From Sphingomonas sp. Y57 (lineage in GTDB: Bacteria; Pseudomonadota; Alphaproteobacteria; Sphingomonadales; Sphingomonadaceae), in the NCBI RefSeq assembly GCF_001015195.1, contig NZ_LDES01000022.1, forward strand, positions 47,656 through 111,655: a DNA stretch of 64,000 nt. The letters are read 5' to 3'. The translations under genes and the position numbers were made by a program. The notes under the pieces are model-generated. The model was not told where the DNA came from. It saw nothing but the letters and a program-made list of their open reading frames with translations, and did not search any database. Below are positions 41,981-52,017 of this stretch, in pieces. Each line of letters opens with the position of its first letter. Position 1 is the first letter of the stretch.

Positions 41981-42089
41981 ATCGCCTCCTCCTCCATCGC
42001 CCCGGTCCGCGCAGCATGCCGCGCCCCGATCGCGCGGCAAGCTGCCGGGGCGATCGGCGTCAAAGCATCATGATGGTGATCAGGTGGCT

Positions 42090-42806
42090 TCAGGCGGTGG
42101 CGAGCGAGCGAAGATGGAAAGCGCGGGTACGCTCGATATGCGCTCGCATGTACCGCTCGGCGGCGTCGGCATCGCGGGCGGCGATCGCCCGGGCGATCGC
42201 GGCATGATCGCCCAGCACCGCGCGCCCGCTCCAGCCCTCGGCGCGCGACAGACGACCATTGAGCACGCGCAGTTGCAACTCGATCTGGCCGAGCTGGCGC
42301 GCGAGCCGGTCATTGCCTGCCGCCTCGCGGATCGCCGCGTGGAAGCCCGCGTCAAGCTCGACATGCCGGGCAAGGTCACCGTCTTCCAGTGCCGCCTCAT
42401 GATCGGCAAGGATCGCCTCGAGCCGCGCGACGCCGGCCGCGTCGATCCGCTCGGCGGCGCGGCGCGCCGTCATGATCTCCAGCCCTTCGCGGATGTCGAG
42501 CAGGTCGAGTATCTCCTCGCGCCCCCCCGCGATCACCGCCATGCCCGCGCTGGACCGCGGCACCACCAGCCCCTCGCGTTCGAGCAGCAGCAGGCTCTCG
42601 CGTGCCGGGGTCCGGCTGACGCCCAGGCGACGGGCCAGTTCCGGAACGCTCAGCCGCTCGCCGGGGGCAAGCTCGCCGGAGAGGATCGCCTGGCGGATCA
42701 GCCCGGCGACCCGCCCGGTCAGCGCCTCGGGACGCGCGAGCACCGAAAGCGTCTTGCCGGTCTCGCCTTCCGGCCTCGTCCTTGCCGATGCTTCATCGCT
42801 CGCCAT
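42090..42806 (-). CDS. GntR-family regulator, FCD (FadR-like) subfamily
   Basis: About 238 residues: a winged helix (GRVAGLIRQAILSGELAPGE, LARRLGVSRTPARESLLLLE) and a C-terminal helical FCD domain with the metal-binding Asp/His pattern (HVELDAGFHAAI, LGDHAAIARAI). The start at 42806 gives the usual length. It lies 109 bp upstream of the six-gene operon on the same strand and is divergent from TonB receptor 2. Repression of both, relieved by a pathway acid, is the usual behaviour and is inferred here. Confidence 0.9.
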   Translation of the reverse strand: MASDEASARTRPEGETGKTLSVLARPEALTGRVAGLIRQAILSGELAPGERLSVPELARRLGVSRTPARESLLLLEREGLVVPRSSAGMAVIAGGREEILDLLDIREGLEIMTARRAAERIDAAGVARLEAILADHEAALEDGDLARHVELDAGFHAAIREAAGNDRLARQLGQIELQLRVLNGRLSRAEGWSGRAVLGDHAAIARAIAARDADAAERYMRAHIERTRAFHLRSLATA

Positions 42807-43154
42807 TGCCCCGTCATGCCGCGAGCACGCGGCGGTTGCAACGGATCGCCGCGAGTCGAGGCAGGGCCCCGCCGCACCACCGGCGAGCCACGCGAAGCAC
42901 ACACTATGCAGCGAATACTACATAATTTCGGATTTAAGGAGGTCTCCTTATTCAAATATGTGAGCCCAGCTTTCCGACCAAAGCAAGTGAAACCTTCCGA
43001 ATAGATGCGCGTCGCCTGGCCAGGGATCGCATACGCGATTGCTGCGCGACTTCGGCCGCACGTTATCGGCGCTCCTCCAGGGAAATGTTACGTCGCTCCT
43101 CGTCCCGAGAAGCTTGGAACTGCTTTGGGATACCCAAGAACAAGGGAGGGGAAA
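42807..43154. promoter_or_regulatory. Divergent region GntR / TonB receptor 2 with two dyads
   Basis: 348 bp without a recognised gene. TATGCAG (42905-42911), six bases, CTACATA (42918-42924) is an inverted repeat with six of seven pairs. TAAGGAG (42935-42941), GT, CTCCTTA (42944-42950) is a perfect 7-bp inverted repeat. Both are about 100-145 bp upstream of the GntR start and 200-250 bp upstream of the receptor start. They are candidate operators for the GntR protein. Confidence 0.5.
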
Positions 43155-45482
43155 ATGAAACGATCACTATGCGTCGCCGGTATTGCGACCGCCGCGGCCT
43201 TTGGCGTGGTTTCGGCCGAAGCCCGGGCCCAGGATGCCACGAAGACGCCTCCCGCCGATGAGGCATCGGCAACCGGCGGTATCGACGACATCGTCGTCAC
43301 CGCTCGCCGCCGCGCCGAGCGCCTTCAGGACGTGCCGCTTGCGGTGAGCGCGGTATCGAGCGTCGCCCTCGAACGTGCCAACATCCAGAACGTCGCCCAG
43401 CTCGGCCGGCTGGTGCCCAGCCTGACATCCGTGCCCGGCCAGGGCGGTAGTCGCTCGCTCCCCAATTTCTCGATCCGCGGCCTGTCGCAGCAGGAATTGA
43501 CGATCCTCGCCGACCAGTCGGTGTCGACCTATATCGGCGACATCGTCGCGGCGCGCACGCAGGGTATCAACAGTGCGCTGTTCGACATCGCCTCGGTCGA
43601 GGTACTGCGCGGCCCGCAAGGCACGCTCTTCGGCCGCAACACCACCGGCGGCGCGATCATCATCCGCCCCGCCCGACCGACCGACGAATTCGAAGGCCGG
43701 GTCGGCGTGACCGTCGGCAATCTCGACACCTTCAACGTCGAGGGCATGGTCAACGTGCCGCTCAGCCCCAACATCGCGATCCGCGTTGCCGGCCAGCGCC
43801 AGCGGGACGACGGCTTTGTCTATGACGAAATCCTGCGACGCAATGTCAACGACACGAAGCAAGAGGGTGCGCGCGCCTCTATCCTGATCCACAACGACGA
43901 TCTGGAGTCGCTGACCGTCTACAATTATTTCCACGAGAATGACGGGGGTACGGCCAGCTTTCTCCAGAATGTCCGCGCGAGCGGCTCGCTCAACGGTGCA
44001 GCGGTGCGTGCGTCGCGCGGCTATCGGCCGCTCGAGGACCTGCTGGCCGAACAGCAGGCGCGCGGCATCTACCGCATCGCCAACGGCTCGCCGATCTTCA
44101 CGAAGGTCGAGACGCACGACATCGCCAACACGACCAGCTTCGACCTGTCCGATACGATCAAGCTGAAGAACATCGTCGGCTATCGCCATGTAAAGGATCA
44201 CATTTTCGACGATATGGACGGCAGCTCGAACTCGCTGCATCCGCAGGAGCGGATCGATCATGCAAAGCAGTTTTCGGAAGAGTTCCAGATCCTTGGTGAA
44301 ACGGCCAAGCTGAACTGGATCGCCGGTCTCTATTATTTCCGTGAGAGCGGCCGCAACCAGGGCATTTCGGCGGTTGGCGCGATCGACCCCGGCCTGGTCG
44401 AGCCGGACAATGTCGCGGCCTTCCCGGGCACGGCCTACAGCAACACCGACACCGCCGCGCGCAACACCAGCTATGCCGCCTTCGCGCAGGGCACCTATCG
44501 CTTCGGCGGGGGATTCAGCCTCACCGCCGGCATCCGCTACAACCACGACAAGCGCGAGGCGACGATCCGCAACCGCACCGCGACCGCCTGCCGCTTTACC
44601 CGCGATCTCGACAATAATCCGGCGACGCCCGAAACCGCAGTGCCGCTGGCGCAGTGCGAGCTCGGCGTGAAGGACAGCTTCTCCGAGGTCACTTACAATG
44701 TCAGCCTCGAATACAAGATCGCGGCGGACAAGCTGGTCTATGTCGCCCATCGCCACGGCTACCGCACCGGCGGCTTCGGCGCCCGCGCCTCGACCGAGGC
44801 GGGCCTGCGCCGCACCTTCCGGCCCGAGACGGTCGACGACGTCGAGGTGGGCGTGAAGGCCGACTGGCGGATGGGCGACGCCTTCCTGCGCACCAACCTC
44901 GCCGGCTATTACGCCAAGTACAAGGACATCCAGCGGCTCCTGACCGATCCGGTGGCGGTGCCGCCGACCACGGTGACCACCAATGCCGGCCGCGCGCGGA
45001 TCTACGGCATCGAGGCGGACATCCTGTTCCGCCCGGTGAAGATGATCGAGCTGACCGCGAACTACGCCTACACCAATGCGAAGTTCACCAGGTTCATCTA
45101 CCCGGACGGCAGCGACCATTCGAACGATCCGTTCGCCCGCGCACCGCGCAACGTCTATACGCTCGGCGCCCGGCTGCTCGCGCCGCTCGACGAGAGCCAG
45201 GGCGACGCCTCGGTCGGCGTCAGCTACTACCACACCGGCGACTATAGCGGGAACGACACCTATGTCCCCGGCTATACCGATGTGAAGGGCTACAGCCTGC
45301 TCAACTTCGACGCGAGCTGGAACCGGGTGATGGGGTCGGGCTTCGACGTGGCGCTGTTCGTCAACAACGTCACCAGGAAGAAGTACGACTTCCTGCTGAT
45401 CAACCTCGACAGCCTGGGCTATACCAGCCACACGCCCGGCCTGCCGCGCACCTATGGCGCGACACTGCGCTACCACTTCTGA
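43155..45482 (+). CDS. TonB-dependent receptor (2)
   Basis: A 775-residue outer-membrane receptor. Signal peptide of about 26 residues ending in EARAQ, TonB-box-like DDIVVTARRRAERLQDVP, plug with VEVLRGPQGTLFGRNTTGG, and a beta-barrel ending YGATLRYHF. The start at 43155 has GGGAGGGG upstream; longer upstream frames run through the operator-like dyads and were rejected. It is divergent from the GntR gene and so probably imports the substrate of the UGSC-family operon. Confidence 0.93.
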   Translation: MKRSLCVAGIATAAAFGVVSAEARAQDATKTPPADEASATGGIDDIVVTARRRAERLQDVPLAVSAVSSVALERANIQNVAQLGRLVPSLTSVPGQGGSRSLPNFSIRGLSQQELTILADQSVSTYIGDIVAARTQGINSALFDIASVEVLRGPQGTLFGRNTTGGAIIIRPARPTDEFEGRVGVTVGNLDTFNVEGMVNVPLSPNIAIRVAGQRQRDDGFVYDEILRRNVNDTKQEGARASILIHNDDLESLTVYNYFHENDGGTASFLQNVRASGSLNGAAVRASRGYRPLEDLLAEQQARGIYRIANGSPIFTKVETHDIANTTSFDLSDTIKLKNIVGYRHVKDHIFDDMDGSSNSLHPQERIDHAKQFSEEFQILGETAKLNWIAGLYYFRESGRNQGISAVGAIDPGLVEPDNVAAFPGTAYSNTDTAARNTSYAAFAQGTYRFGGGFSLTAGIRYNHDKREATIRNRTATACRFTRDLDNNPATPETAVPLAQCELGVKDSFSEVTYNVSLEYKIAADKLVYVAHRHGYRTGGFGARASTEAGLRRTFRPETVDDVEVGVKADWRMGDAFLRTNLAGYYAKYKDIQRLLTDPVAVPPTTVTTNAGRARIYGIEADILFRPVKMIELTANYAYTNAKFTRFIYPDGSDHSNDPFARAPRNVYTLGARLLAPLDESQGDASVGVSYYHTGDYSGNDTYVPGYTDVKGYSLLNFDASWNRVMGSGFDVALFVNNVTRKKYDFLLINLDSLGYTSHTPGLPRTYGATLRYHF

Positions 45483-45690
45483 GATTGCCGCATGTTGCGG
45501 TGATACCCCGGTCGCGCTCCCCCCTTCCCGCTGCCGCCGAGGCGGTAACGGCGGGGTGGACGCGGCGGTCCCTCGACCACGGGACTCCTGGAGGCTTGGC
45601 GGATGGCGTCAGGCCTCTCCTTTTGTCCGATGGCCCGAGGCACCCCGGCGGCCCAGGTGCGTTGTTCCTGCTCCAACCAGGAGCATTGCC
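45483..45690. other. Intergenic stretch with nothing recognised
   Basis: 208 bp between TonB receptor 2 and the DUF2171 gene. There is only a small hairpin (CCGCA, TGT, TGCGG at about 45488-45500) after the receptor stop. No promoter motif could be assigned. Confidence 0.5.
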
Positions 45691-45957
45691 ATGACCGACC
45701 TCAGCGGAATCCGGGAGCATATGAACATCATCGGCGCCGACGGCGTCCATATCGGCACCGTCGATGCGGTGGAAGGCGACCGCATCAAGATGACCAAGGC
45801 GGACAGCGGCTCGCATAGCGATCACCATCATTACCTTTCCGGCGGCCTGGTCGCCGCCGTCGAGGGTGACACGGTCCGCCTTTCGGCCGCGGCGGCGGCG
45901 GCAGTGCTTCTCGAGGAGGAGAAAGGCGGCGGCGCCCTGGCCGACGATCGCGACTGA
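45691..45957 (+). CDS. DUF2171-domain protein
   Basis: An 88-residue protein matching DUF2171: IREHMNIIGADGVHIGTVDA, then the charged DRIKMTKADSGSHSDHHHY with a His cluster, and a PRC-barrel-like strand GLVAAVEGDTVRLS. The ribosome site is AGGAG. Such small proteins are often stress-related in sphingomonads, but the function is unknown. It stands alone and is convergent with a VOC gene 10 bp away. Confidence 0.85.
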   Translation: MTDLSGIREHMNIIGADGVHIGTVDAVEGDRIKMTKADSGSHSDHHHYLSGGLVAAVEGDTVRLSAAAAAAVLLEEEKGGGALADDRD

Positions 45958-45967
45958 GCGGCCCGCC

Positions 45968-46441
45968 TCAGAAGCGGGGAACCGCCTCGAACAAGCCCAG
46001 GCCGGCGGGGCCGGGCTGCATATATTCGACGAAATGGCCGATGTCGGCGCAGTGGTCGAGATAGACGTAGCGCATCAGCCCGCCGAAATCGCCACGCACC
46101 GGCATCGCCACGCCGGAAGCCTCCGCATCGGCCAGCACCGCCTCCCATTCGGTATCGCTCTCGATGAGGCAGCCGATATGATGGAGACGCAGGCCGCCGC
46201 CCTGCGGCAGCATCGCCCGATAGACTTCGTCGGCTCCGCCTGCGGGCGCGATCAGTTCGATCTGGACGCTCCCGACAAAGGCCAGGGCGAAATGGCACAA
46301 GGCGGTCCCCTGCCCGGTCTCGACCGCAACGGCGTGGTTGACCTGCATCTTCGCCACGCCGAAACGCCGGGCGGCCAGCCCTACGGCGGCGTCGATGTCG
46401 GCAGCGACGTAGGCGGTCTGGAAGATATTGAACGGGATCAT
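45968..46441 (-). CDS. VOC-family protein
   Basis: A 157-residue VOC protein (FNIFQTAYVAADIDAAVGLA; LRLHHIGCLIE; GHFVEYMQPG) with His and Glu at the usual metal-ligand places. It resembles the VOC protein at 32819-33307. Its start overlaps the stop of the upstream amidohydrolase by 4 bp (ATGA), so these two genes form an operon. Substrate unknown. Confidence 0.85.
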   Translation of the reverse strand: MIPFNIFQTAYVAADIDAAVGLAARRFGVAKMQVNHAVAVETGQGTALCHFALAFVGSVQIELIAPAGGADEVYRAMLPQGGGLRLHHIGCLIESDTEWEAVLADAEASGVAMPVRGDFGGLMRYVYLDHCADIGHFVEYMQPGPAGLGLFEAVPRF

Positions 46442-47691
46442 GCCGCCCGCTCCCGCCCCTCCCGCCCGGGATTAGGCGTCTTGTGCAGCCCGCCGTCCTT
46501 GACGATGGCGAGCAACGCCGCCGGTCTGGAGAGCAGCATCGGATCGGCGAGCGGATCGCCGTCGACGAGCAGCAGGTCGGCCGGTGCACCCGGCACGATC
46601 CGCCCCGCCCCCGTACCCATGAGATCGGCGCCGTTGCGGGTCGCGGCAACCAGCGCCTCATGTGGCGAATAGCCGAGATAGGTGGCGAAATGCCCCACAT
46701 CGCGCGCATTGGTGCCGTTGGGCTGCCAGGCGAGGCCATAGTCGCCGCCGATCACCGCCCGCACCCCACGCCGCCGAAGCGCATGATGCACCTCGACGTT
46801 CGACGCCATCGCCGCCTCGACCCCCATCCGGTCGAGCGTCGCGCGATCGAACGGGCTGTCGTGGAGCAGGCTGTGGTAATAGCCGATCGTCGGCGCGACG
46901 AAGACACGATCCTTCGCCGCCTCGAGCATGTCCAGCGCCTCCTCGTCGGCGAAATCGGCATGGTTGATCAGCGTCGCGCCGGCACGCAGCGCCCGCTTGA
47001 TCGACTCCGCCGATCGCGCATGGGCGCTGATAGGCAAGCCTAGTACCGAACAGGCCTCGCCGATGGCCTGCATCTCGTCCTCGGCCAAGGTGGTCGTGCG
47101 ACCCGATGGACGCGGAAAGAAATCATCCCCCGAGACATTGACCTTCACCAGATCGACGCCCTCCCGATAACCCGTCCGCACCGCGCGGCGGCAGGCATCC
47201 GCGCCGTCGACCACCATCGCCGCCACGTCACGCCTCTGGTGAAGCTGGGCGGTGTCGTTCAAACCGCCGGTTGCAGTGAGCGTCGGCGTCGACGCCATCA
47301 GACGCGGGCCGGGGATGCGGCCCGCTTCGATCTCGTCGCGGATGACGACTTCGGCGCGCAGCTTGGGCGATCCGGCCCCTACCACCCCGGTAAAACCCGC
47401 ATCGAGCAGGATGCGGGCATTGTGCATCGTGATCAGCACCGTCTCCTCGGGCGGCGTGTCCTCGATCTGATAGGCATAGGTGACGACAGGAAAGCTCAGA
47501 TGGGCATGGCCATCGACCATGCCGGGAATCAGCGTCGCGCCATGCGCATCGAGGCGCTGGGCGCCCTCGCAGCGCTCCGCCGGGACAGCACCGACCATGG
47601 CGATGCGCTGGCCCTCGACCAGAACGTCGGCGGCAACGGCCTGCTCCGCCAGACCGTCCCAAACCTTCCCACCCGCGAAAAGCAGCTTCAT
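46438..47691 (-). CDS. Amidohydrolase-family protein (imidazolonepropionase/prolidase-like)
   Basis: A 417-residue metal-dependent amidohydrolase. The N-terminal strand has LLFAGGKVWDG; the metal motif is GMVDGHAHLSFP near residue 60; VDLVKVNVSGDD carries the Lys region; PISAHARS and LINHADF give the next His ligands; VIGGDYGLAWQ holds the Asp. The C-terminus GRIVPGAPADLLLVDGDPL is typical. ATG at 47691 was preferred over an upstream frame. It likely hydrolyses an amide or cyclic amide, and it is coupled to a VOC gene. Confidence 0.88.
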   Translation of the reverse strand: MKLLFAGGKVWDGLAEQAVAADVLVEGQRIAMVGAVPAERCEGAQRLDAHGATLIPGMVDGHAHLSFPVVTYAYQIEDTPPEETVLITMHNARILLDAGFTGVVGAGSPKLRAEVVIRDEIEAGRIPGPRLMASTPTLTATGGLNDTAQLHQRRDVAAMVVDGADACRRAVRTGYREGVDLVKVNVSGDDFFPRPSGRTTTLAEDEMQAIGEACSVLGLPISAHARSAESIKRALRAGATLINHADFADEEALDMLEAAKDRVFVAPTIGYYHSLLHDSPFDRATLDRMGVEAAMASNVEVHHALRRRGVRAVIGGDYGLAWQPNGTNARDVGHFATYLGYSPHEALVAATRNGADLMGTGAGRIVPGAPADLLLVDGDPLADPMLLSRPAALLAIVKDGGLHKTPNPGREGRERAA

Positions 47692-47804
47692 CGACCCGCT
47701 CCACCTCTTTGGGGCCGACGCTATCATGTTCCGGCGAGGCGGGGCCGTTTTCAGCCCGTCACGGGCACATCATCGCCTATCTGAACGGTGACGCCGAGAA
47801 GGCT

Positions 47805-47838
47805 GCACCCCGCCCCCGGTTGTCCGGGAGCGGGGTGC
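47805..47838 (-). terminator. Hairpin downstream of catalase
   Basis: Arms GCACCCCGC (47805-47813) and GCGGGGTGC (47830-47838) pair perfectly, and an inner CCCGG/CCGGG extends the stem. It lies 18 bp after the catalase stop. No T-run follows, so it may end transcription inefficiently or protect the RNA end. Confidence 0.5.
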
Positions 47839-47855
47839 CTGTCGCGCTGGCTTGC

Positions 47856-49370
47856 TCAGTCGGCCAGTTCGGGGGTCGCCGGCAGGTCGCCGGGCGCCTT
47901 CACCGACATTCCCAGCGCCTTCGCCACGCCGGCGCCATAGGCCGGGTCGCAGCGGGTGCAGTTGTCGATGTGCCGCTGCTTGATGAAGGCTGGCGCATCG
48001 CCCATCGCACGCGCAGTGTTGTCGAACAGCGCCAGTTGCTGGGCTGGCGTCATCTGCTGGAAAAGCTTGCGCGGCTGGGTGAAATAATCGTCGTCGTCCT
48101 CGCGGAAATTCCAGAAGTCCGCACTGCCGTCGATCTTCAGCGGCGGCTCCCGGAAATCGGGCTGGTCGACCCATTGGCTGAAGCTGTTCGGCTGATAATG
48201 CGGCAGGCCGCCATAATTGCCGTCGATGCGACCCTGGCCGTCGCGGTGGTTGCTGAACACCGGACAGCGCGCCGCATTGACCGGAATCTGGTGAAAGTTG
48301 ACGCCGAGCCGGTAGCGCTGCGCGTCGGCATAAGCGAACAAACGCGCCTGCAGCATCTTGTCGGGCGAGACGCCGATTCCGGGAACAAGGTTCGACGGCG
48401 CAAAGGCGCTCTGCTCCACGTCCTGGAAGAAATTCTCCGGATTGCGGTTGAGCTCGAACTCGCCGACCTCGATCAGCGGATAGTCCGCCTTATACCAGAC
48501 CTTGGTCAGGTCGAACGGATGGAAGCGATAGGTTTCCGCGTCCTTTTCCGGCATTATCTGGACGTACATCGTCCATTTCGGGAAATCGCCGCGCTCGATC
48601 GCTTCATAGAGGTCGCGCTGGTTGCTTTCCCGATCGCCGGCCACCACGGCCGCCGCCTCGGCGTCGGTCAGGTTTTCGATGCCCTGCTGCGTCCGGAAGT
48701 GGAACTTCACCCAGAAGCGCTCGCCCGCGTCATTATAGAAGCTGTAGGTGTGCGAGCCGAAGCCGTGCATGTGACGGTAGCTCCTGGGGATGCCGCGATC
48801 CGACATCACGATCGTCACCTGATGCAGCGCCTCTGGCAACAGCGTCCAGAAATCCCAATTGTTGGTGGCCGAGCGCATGTTGGTGCGCGGATCACGCTTC
48901 ACAGCCTTGTTGAGATCGGGGAATTTGCGCGGATCGCGCAGGAAGAAGACCGGCGTGTTGTTGCCGACCAGATCCCAATTGCCCTCGTCTGTATAGAATT
49001 TCAGCGCGAAGCCGCGGATGTCGCGCTCGGCGTCGGCCGCACCGCGCTCGCCGGCCACCGTAGTGAAGCGCGCGAACATCTCGGTCTTCTTGCCGACCTG
49101 AGAGAAGATGCTGGCGCGGGTATAGCGGCTGATGTCGTTGGTGACGGTGAAAGTGCCGAACGCGCCCGATCCCTTGGCGTGCATGCGCCGTTCCGGAATG
49201 ACTTCGCGGTTGAGGTTGGCGAGTTTCTCGAGCAGCCAGACATCCTGCATCAGCAACGGCCCGCGGGGCCCGGCGGTCAGGCTGTTCTGATTATCGACGA
49301 CGGGCGCGCCGAACGCCGTCGTCAGATGGGTCACAGGACATTTGCCGGGATTCTGCGTCTTGTCGGACAT
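47856..49370 (-). CDS. Monofunctional heme catalase
   Basis: A 504-residue small-subunit catalase that converts hydrogen peroxide to water and oxygen. The distal His is residue 64 in [12 protein letters not shown], the distal Asn is in [27 protein letters not shown] follows, and the proximal heme Tyr is in [15 protein letters not shown]. The length fits the family and no extra C-terminal flavodoxin-like domain is present. ATG at 49370 has AAGGAG upstream. It lies downstream of the FixL/FixJ pair with 108 bp between, enough for its own promoter. Confidence 0.95.
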   Translation of the reverse strand: MSDKTQNPGKCPVTHLTTAFGAPVVDNQNSLTAGPRGPLLMQDVWLLEKLANLNREVIPERRMHAKGSGAFGTFTVTNDISRYTRASIFSQVGKKTEMFARFTTVAGERGAADAERDIRGFALKFYTDEGNWDLVGNNTPVFFLRDPRKFPDLNKAVKRDPRTNMRSATNNWDFWTLLPEALHQVTIVMSDRGIPRSYRHMHGFGSHTYSFYNDAGERFWVKFHFRTQQGIENLTDAEAAAVVAGDRESNQRDLYEAIERGDFPKWTMYVQIMPEKDAETYRFHPFDLTKVWYKADYPLIEVGEFELNRNPENFFQDVEQSAFAPSNLVPGIGVSPDKMLQARLFAYADAQRYRLGVNFHQIPVNAARCPVFSNHRDGQGRIDGNYGGLPHYQPNSFSQWVDQPDFREPPLKIDGSADFWNFREDDDDYFTQPRKLFQQMTPAQQLALFDNTARAMGDAPAFIKQRHIDNCTRCDPAYGAGVAKALGMSVKAPGDLPATPELAD

Positions 49371-49478
49371 GTCGATGCTCCTTCTGATCAGTCATCATTT
49401 CAACGGATGACCAACGCTACGCCAATGATACAAAGTGGTGAAATTGATCAATCTGTCTACAGTGATTGCTTGTATCGA
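49371..49478. promoter_or_regulatory. Catalase upstream region with dyads
   Basis: In this AT-richer 108-bp gap GATACAA (49427-49433) and TTGTATC (49471-49477) are perfect inverted arms 37 bp apart, and the palindrome TTGATCAA (49445-49452) lies between them. On the minus strand TTGATC is followed 15 bp later by TATCAT, a possible weak promoter. A redox regulator site is conceivable but no consensus fits well. Confidence 0.4.
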
Positions 49479-50090
49479 TCATCCAAGCCCTGCTGCAAAA
49501 GCGATCCGAAGCGCGTCGGACAGGCTCCTGACGCCAAGCTTGGTCATCAGGTTCGCGCGATGAACCTCGACCGTACGTGAGGATATCTCCAGGTCATAGG
49601 CGATCGTCTTGTTGGGCAGGCCCCGCGCCAGCCCTTCGAGCACCTCGCGCTCGCGCGCCGTCAGCTTCGCTAGCATGACCTGCGCCTCGGCGCCCCGCCC
49701 CGCTTCGTCGGCCTGCCGGTCGAGCCGGGCATGCGCCGCCTCGATCGCCGACAGCAGCACCGCCTTTTCGAAAGGCTTCTCTATGAAGTCGACGGCGCCA
49801 GCCTTCATCGCCTGCACCGCGGTCGATATGTCGCCATGGCCGGTCAGGATGATCACCGGCATGGTGACGCCGCGCTCGTTGAGCTGCTGCTGGACCTGTA
49901 GCCCGTCCATCTCCGGCATGCGCACATCGAGCAGGATGCAGCCCGGCGCGGCATGACGGACCGCCCTCAGGAAGGCCGTGCCCGATTCCCAGCACTCGAC
50001 CGCATATCCTGTCGTCGTCAGCATGAAGCGGGTCGATCGGCGGATCGCTTCCTCGTCGTCGACGATATGCACCAGCCGCGTCTCATCCAT
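49479..50090 (-). CDS. fixJ: FixJ-family response regulator
   Basis: A 203-residue two-domain regulator. The receiver has the acidic pair VDDEE, the phospho-acceptor Asp55 in [18 protein letters not shown], and the Lys in FIEKPFEK. The C-terminal LuxR-type HTH covers [20 protein letters not shown] and [16 protein letters not shown]. The start overlaps the sensor kinase stop by 8 bp, so the pair is co-translated. Phosphorylated FixJ activates transcription under low oxygen in rhizobia; its targets here are unknown, and no fixK-like gene is in the window. Confidence 0.9.
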   Translation of the reverse strand: MDETRLVHIVDDEEAIRRSTRFMLTTTGYAVECWESGTAFLRAVRHAAPGCILLDVRMPEMDGLQVQQQLNERGVTMPVIILTGHGDISTAVQAMKAGAVDFIEKPFEKAVLLSAIEAAHARLDRQADEAGRGAEAQVMLAKLTAREREVLEGLARGLPNKTIAYDLEISSRTVEVHRANLMTKLGVRSLSDALRIAFAAGLG

Positions 50091-51948
50091 GCTCTTCCTC
50101 CGGCGTGTATCCCAACAGGGTGAAATGGAAGCGCGATCCTCCGCCGGGATCGCGCTCGTAGGAGATCCGGCCGCCATTCGCCTCCACGATCGTCCGACAG
50201 ATCGACAGGCCCAGCCCCATGCCGCCGGCCTTTGTGCTGTTGAAGGCGCGGAACAGGTCGGCCTCGATCTCCGGTGCGACGCCGTGCCCGCTGTCGGCGA
50301 CGGTCACGCGAACCATGCCGCCACTCTCCTTGCGGGTTTCGATCCGCAGCACGCGGAGCGGGCTGTCGGCCATGGCCTCGATCGCGTTGCGCATCAGGTT
50401 GATCAGCACCTGCTGGATCTGGACGCGGTCGACCAGCACCGGCCCGGCCAGCGGATCGACGTCGAAGCGCAGCTCGACCCCCCGCTCTTGCGCGCCGATC
50501 AGGCCCAGCTTGGCGGCGACGTCGATCAATGCCGGCAGATCCTCGACGGTCTTCTCGACGTCGCCCCGCGCGACATATTCGCGCAGGCGGCGCACGATCT
50601 GCCCGGCGCGCATGGCCTCGCTCGCGCTTTCCTCCAGCGCCTCGCGGATGATGGCCATGTCCTCCACCTTCGGTTCCGCGAGCATGTCGCGGACCGTCTC
50701 GACATAGTTGACCACCGCCGTGATCGGCTGGTTGAGCTCGTGCGCCAGCGTCGAGGCCATCGTTCCCATGGCGCTGACGCGTGCTACATGGATCAGGTCC
50801 GACCGCAGGTCTTCGATCCGCTCCTCCATCCGCACCGCCTCGCTCAGGTCGCGGATGAAGCCGGTGAAGACGGGTTCGCCCCCGGTGCCCGCCTCGCCGA
50901 CCGACAGCTCCATCGGGAAGGTCGAACCGTCGCGCTTCTGTCCGATCACCTTGCGGCCGATGCCGATGATGTGGCGCTCGCCGGTACTCGCATAGCGCTG
51001 GAGATAGGAATCGTGGCGCTCGCGATCGGGCGACGGCATCAGCCGGCTGACATTGGTGCCGAGCATCTCCGCTTCGCTATAGCCGAACAGCCGCTCGGCG
51101 GCCGCACTGAACGAGATGATCAGCCCGCCTGCATCGATCACGACCATGGCGTCGGGAACTGTCGAAAGGATCGAGCGCATCTGCGCGGCGCTGGAGCGTA
51201 GCTGCCGCTCGACGGCGCGCTGCTCGGTGACGTCGCGGACCACCTTGCCGAAACCGCGCAACTGATGGTGCTCGTCGTAGAGCGCGGTCAGCCACATATG
51301 GGCAAGAAAGGGCGATCCGTCCTTGCGAACCCGCCACTCCTCCTCCTCGAACCGCCCTTCCAGCCGGGCGCGGTCGAGGTCCGCGGCCGGCTTGCCCGCC
51401 TCTACCGCTTCGGGCGGATAGAAGAAGGCGATGGGCTGGCCGACCGCTTCGGCCTCGCTCCACCCCATCAGCCGTTCGGCGCCCTTGTTCCAGATCGTCA
51501 CGCGCCCGTCGGGATCGAGCATGTAGATCGCATGGTCGGCCGCGCCGTCGATCAGCAGGTTCAGTTCGTCGGCGGTCTCGCTCGCAGCGACGGCGCGGCG
51601 ATAGCCCTCCAGCTTGTCCTGGGCCAGCCTGCGGCGGGTCCGCTCCACCGAGCGCGACAGCCCGACGATCACCGCCGCGACCAGCATGAAGCCGGCCAGG
51701 TCCGCGGCACGCGCATGATCGAACGGCGTGCCCGCTCCCTGCCAGACCACGAAGGCGAGCGCTGCGACCGCTGCGACCGCTGCCGCAGCGCCGCCGCCGG
51801 TCAGGCCAACGACGAGCATCGCGACGATCAGCGGCAGATAGTCGCCGGCCGCACCGGTGGACATCGCCAGTTCGGCCTGGACCAGCGCAGCGATACCGAC
51901 CGCCACAAGGGCGAGAAGAACGGCCGGGAGGGTCCTGCCCATCGACAT
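50083..51948 (-). CDS. fixL: FixL-type oxygen-sensing PAS histidine kinase
   Basis: About 621 residues. Residues 1-100 hold three or four membrane segments, followed by PAS-1 (near 130-245) and PAS-2 (near 255-370). PAS-2 keeps the FixL heme signature: DRERHDSYL with proximal His312, and HIIGIGRKV with the heme-propionate/oxygen Arg332. The kinase core has the phospho-acceptor His403 in [14 protein letters not shown], then an ATPase domain with [10 protein letters not shown] and [18 protein letters not shown]. The start at 51948 follows GAGGA. Oxygen binding to the heme would switch off phosphorylation of FixJ. The first PAS may sense a second signal. Confidence 0.9.
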   Translation of the reverse strand: MSMGRTLPAVLLALVAVGIAALVQAELAMSTGAAGDYLPLIVAMLVVGLTGGGAAAAVAAVAALAFVVWQGAGTPFDHARAADLAGFMLVAAVIVGLSRSVERTRRRLAQDKLEGYRRAVAASETADELNLLIDGAADHAIYMLDPDGRVTIWNKGAERLMGWSEAEAVGQPIAFFYPPEAVEAGKPAADLDRARLEGRFEEEEWRVRKDGSPFLAHMWLTALYDEHHQLRGFGKVVRDVTEQRAVERQLRSSAAQMRSILSTVPDAMVVIDAGGLIISFSAAAERLFGYSEAEMLGTNVSRLMPSPDRERHDSYLQRYASTGERHIIGIGRKVIGQKRDGSTFPMELSVGEAGTGGEPVFTGFIRDLSEAVRMEERIEDLRSDLIHVARVSAMGTMASTLAHELNQPITAVVNYVETVRDMLAEPKVEDMAIIREALEESASEAMRAGQIVRRLREYVARGDVEKTVEDLPALIDVAAKLGLIGAQERGVELRFDVDPLAGPVLVDRVQIQQVLINLMRNAIEAMADSPLRVLRIETRKESGGMVRVTVADSGHGVAPEIEADLFRAFNSTKAGGMGLGLSICRTIVEANGGRISYERDPGGGSRFHFTLLGYTPEEEHG

Positions 51949-52017
51949 CTTTCCTCGGATCCGCACGCGCCGACCATAAGGGCAACGGGGCGGCCCGCAA
52001 GGGCGAAACGATCGGTG

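Noticed and set aside
49445..49452. TTGATCAA as an FNR/FixK box
   Set aside because: The FNR/FixK consensus needs a 4-bp spacer between TTGAT and ATCAA; here the halves abut.
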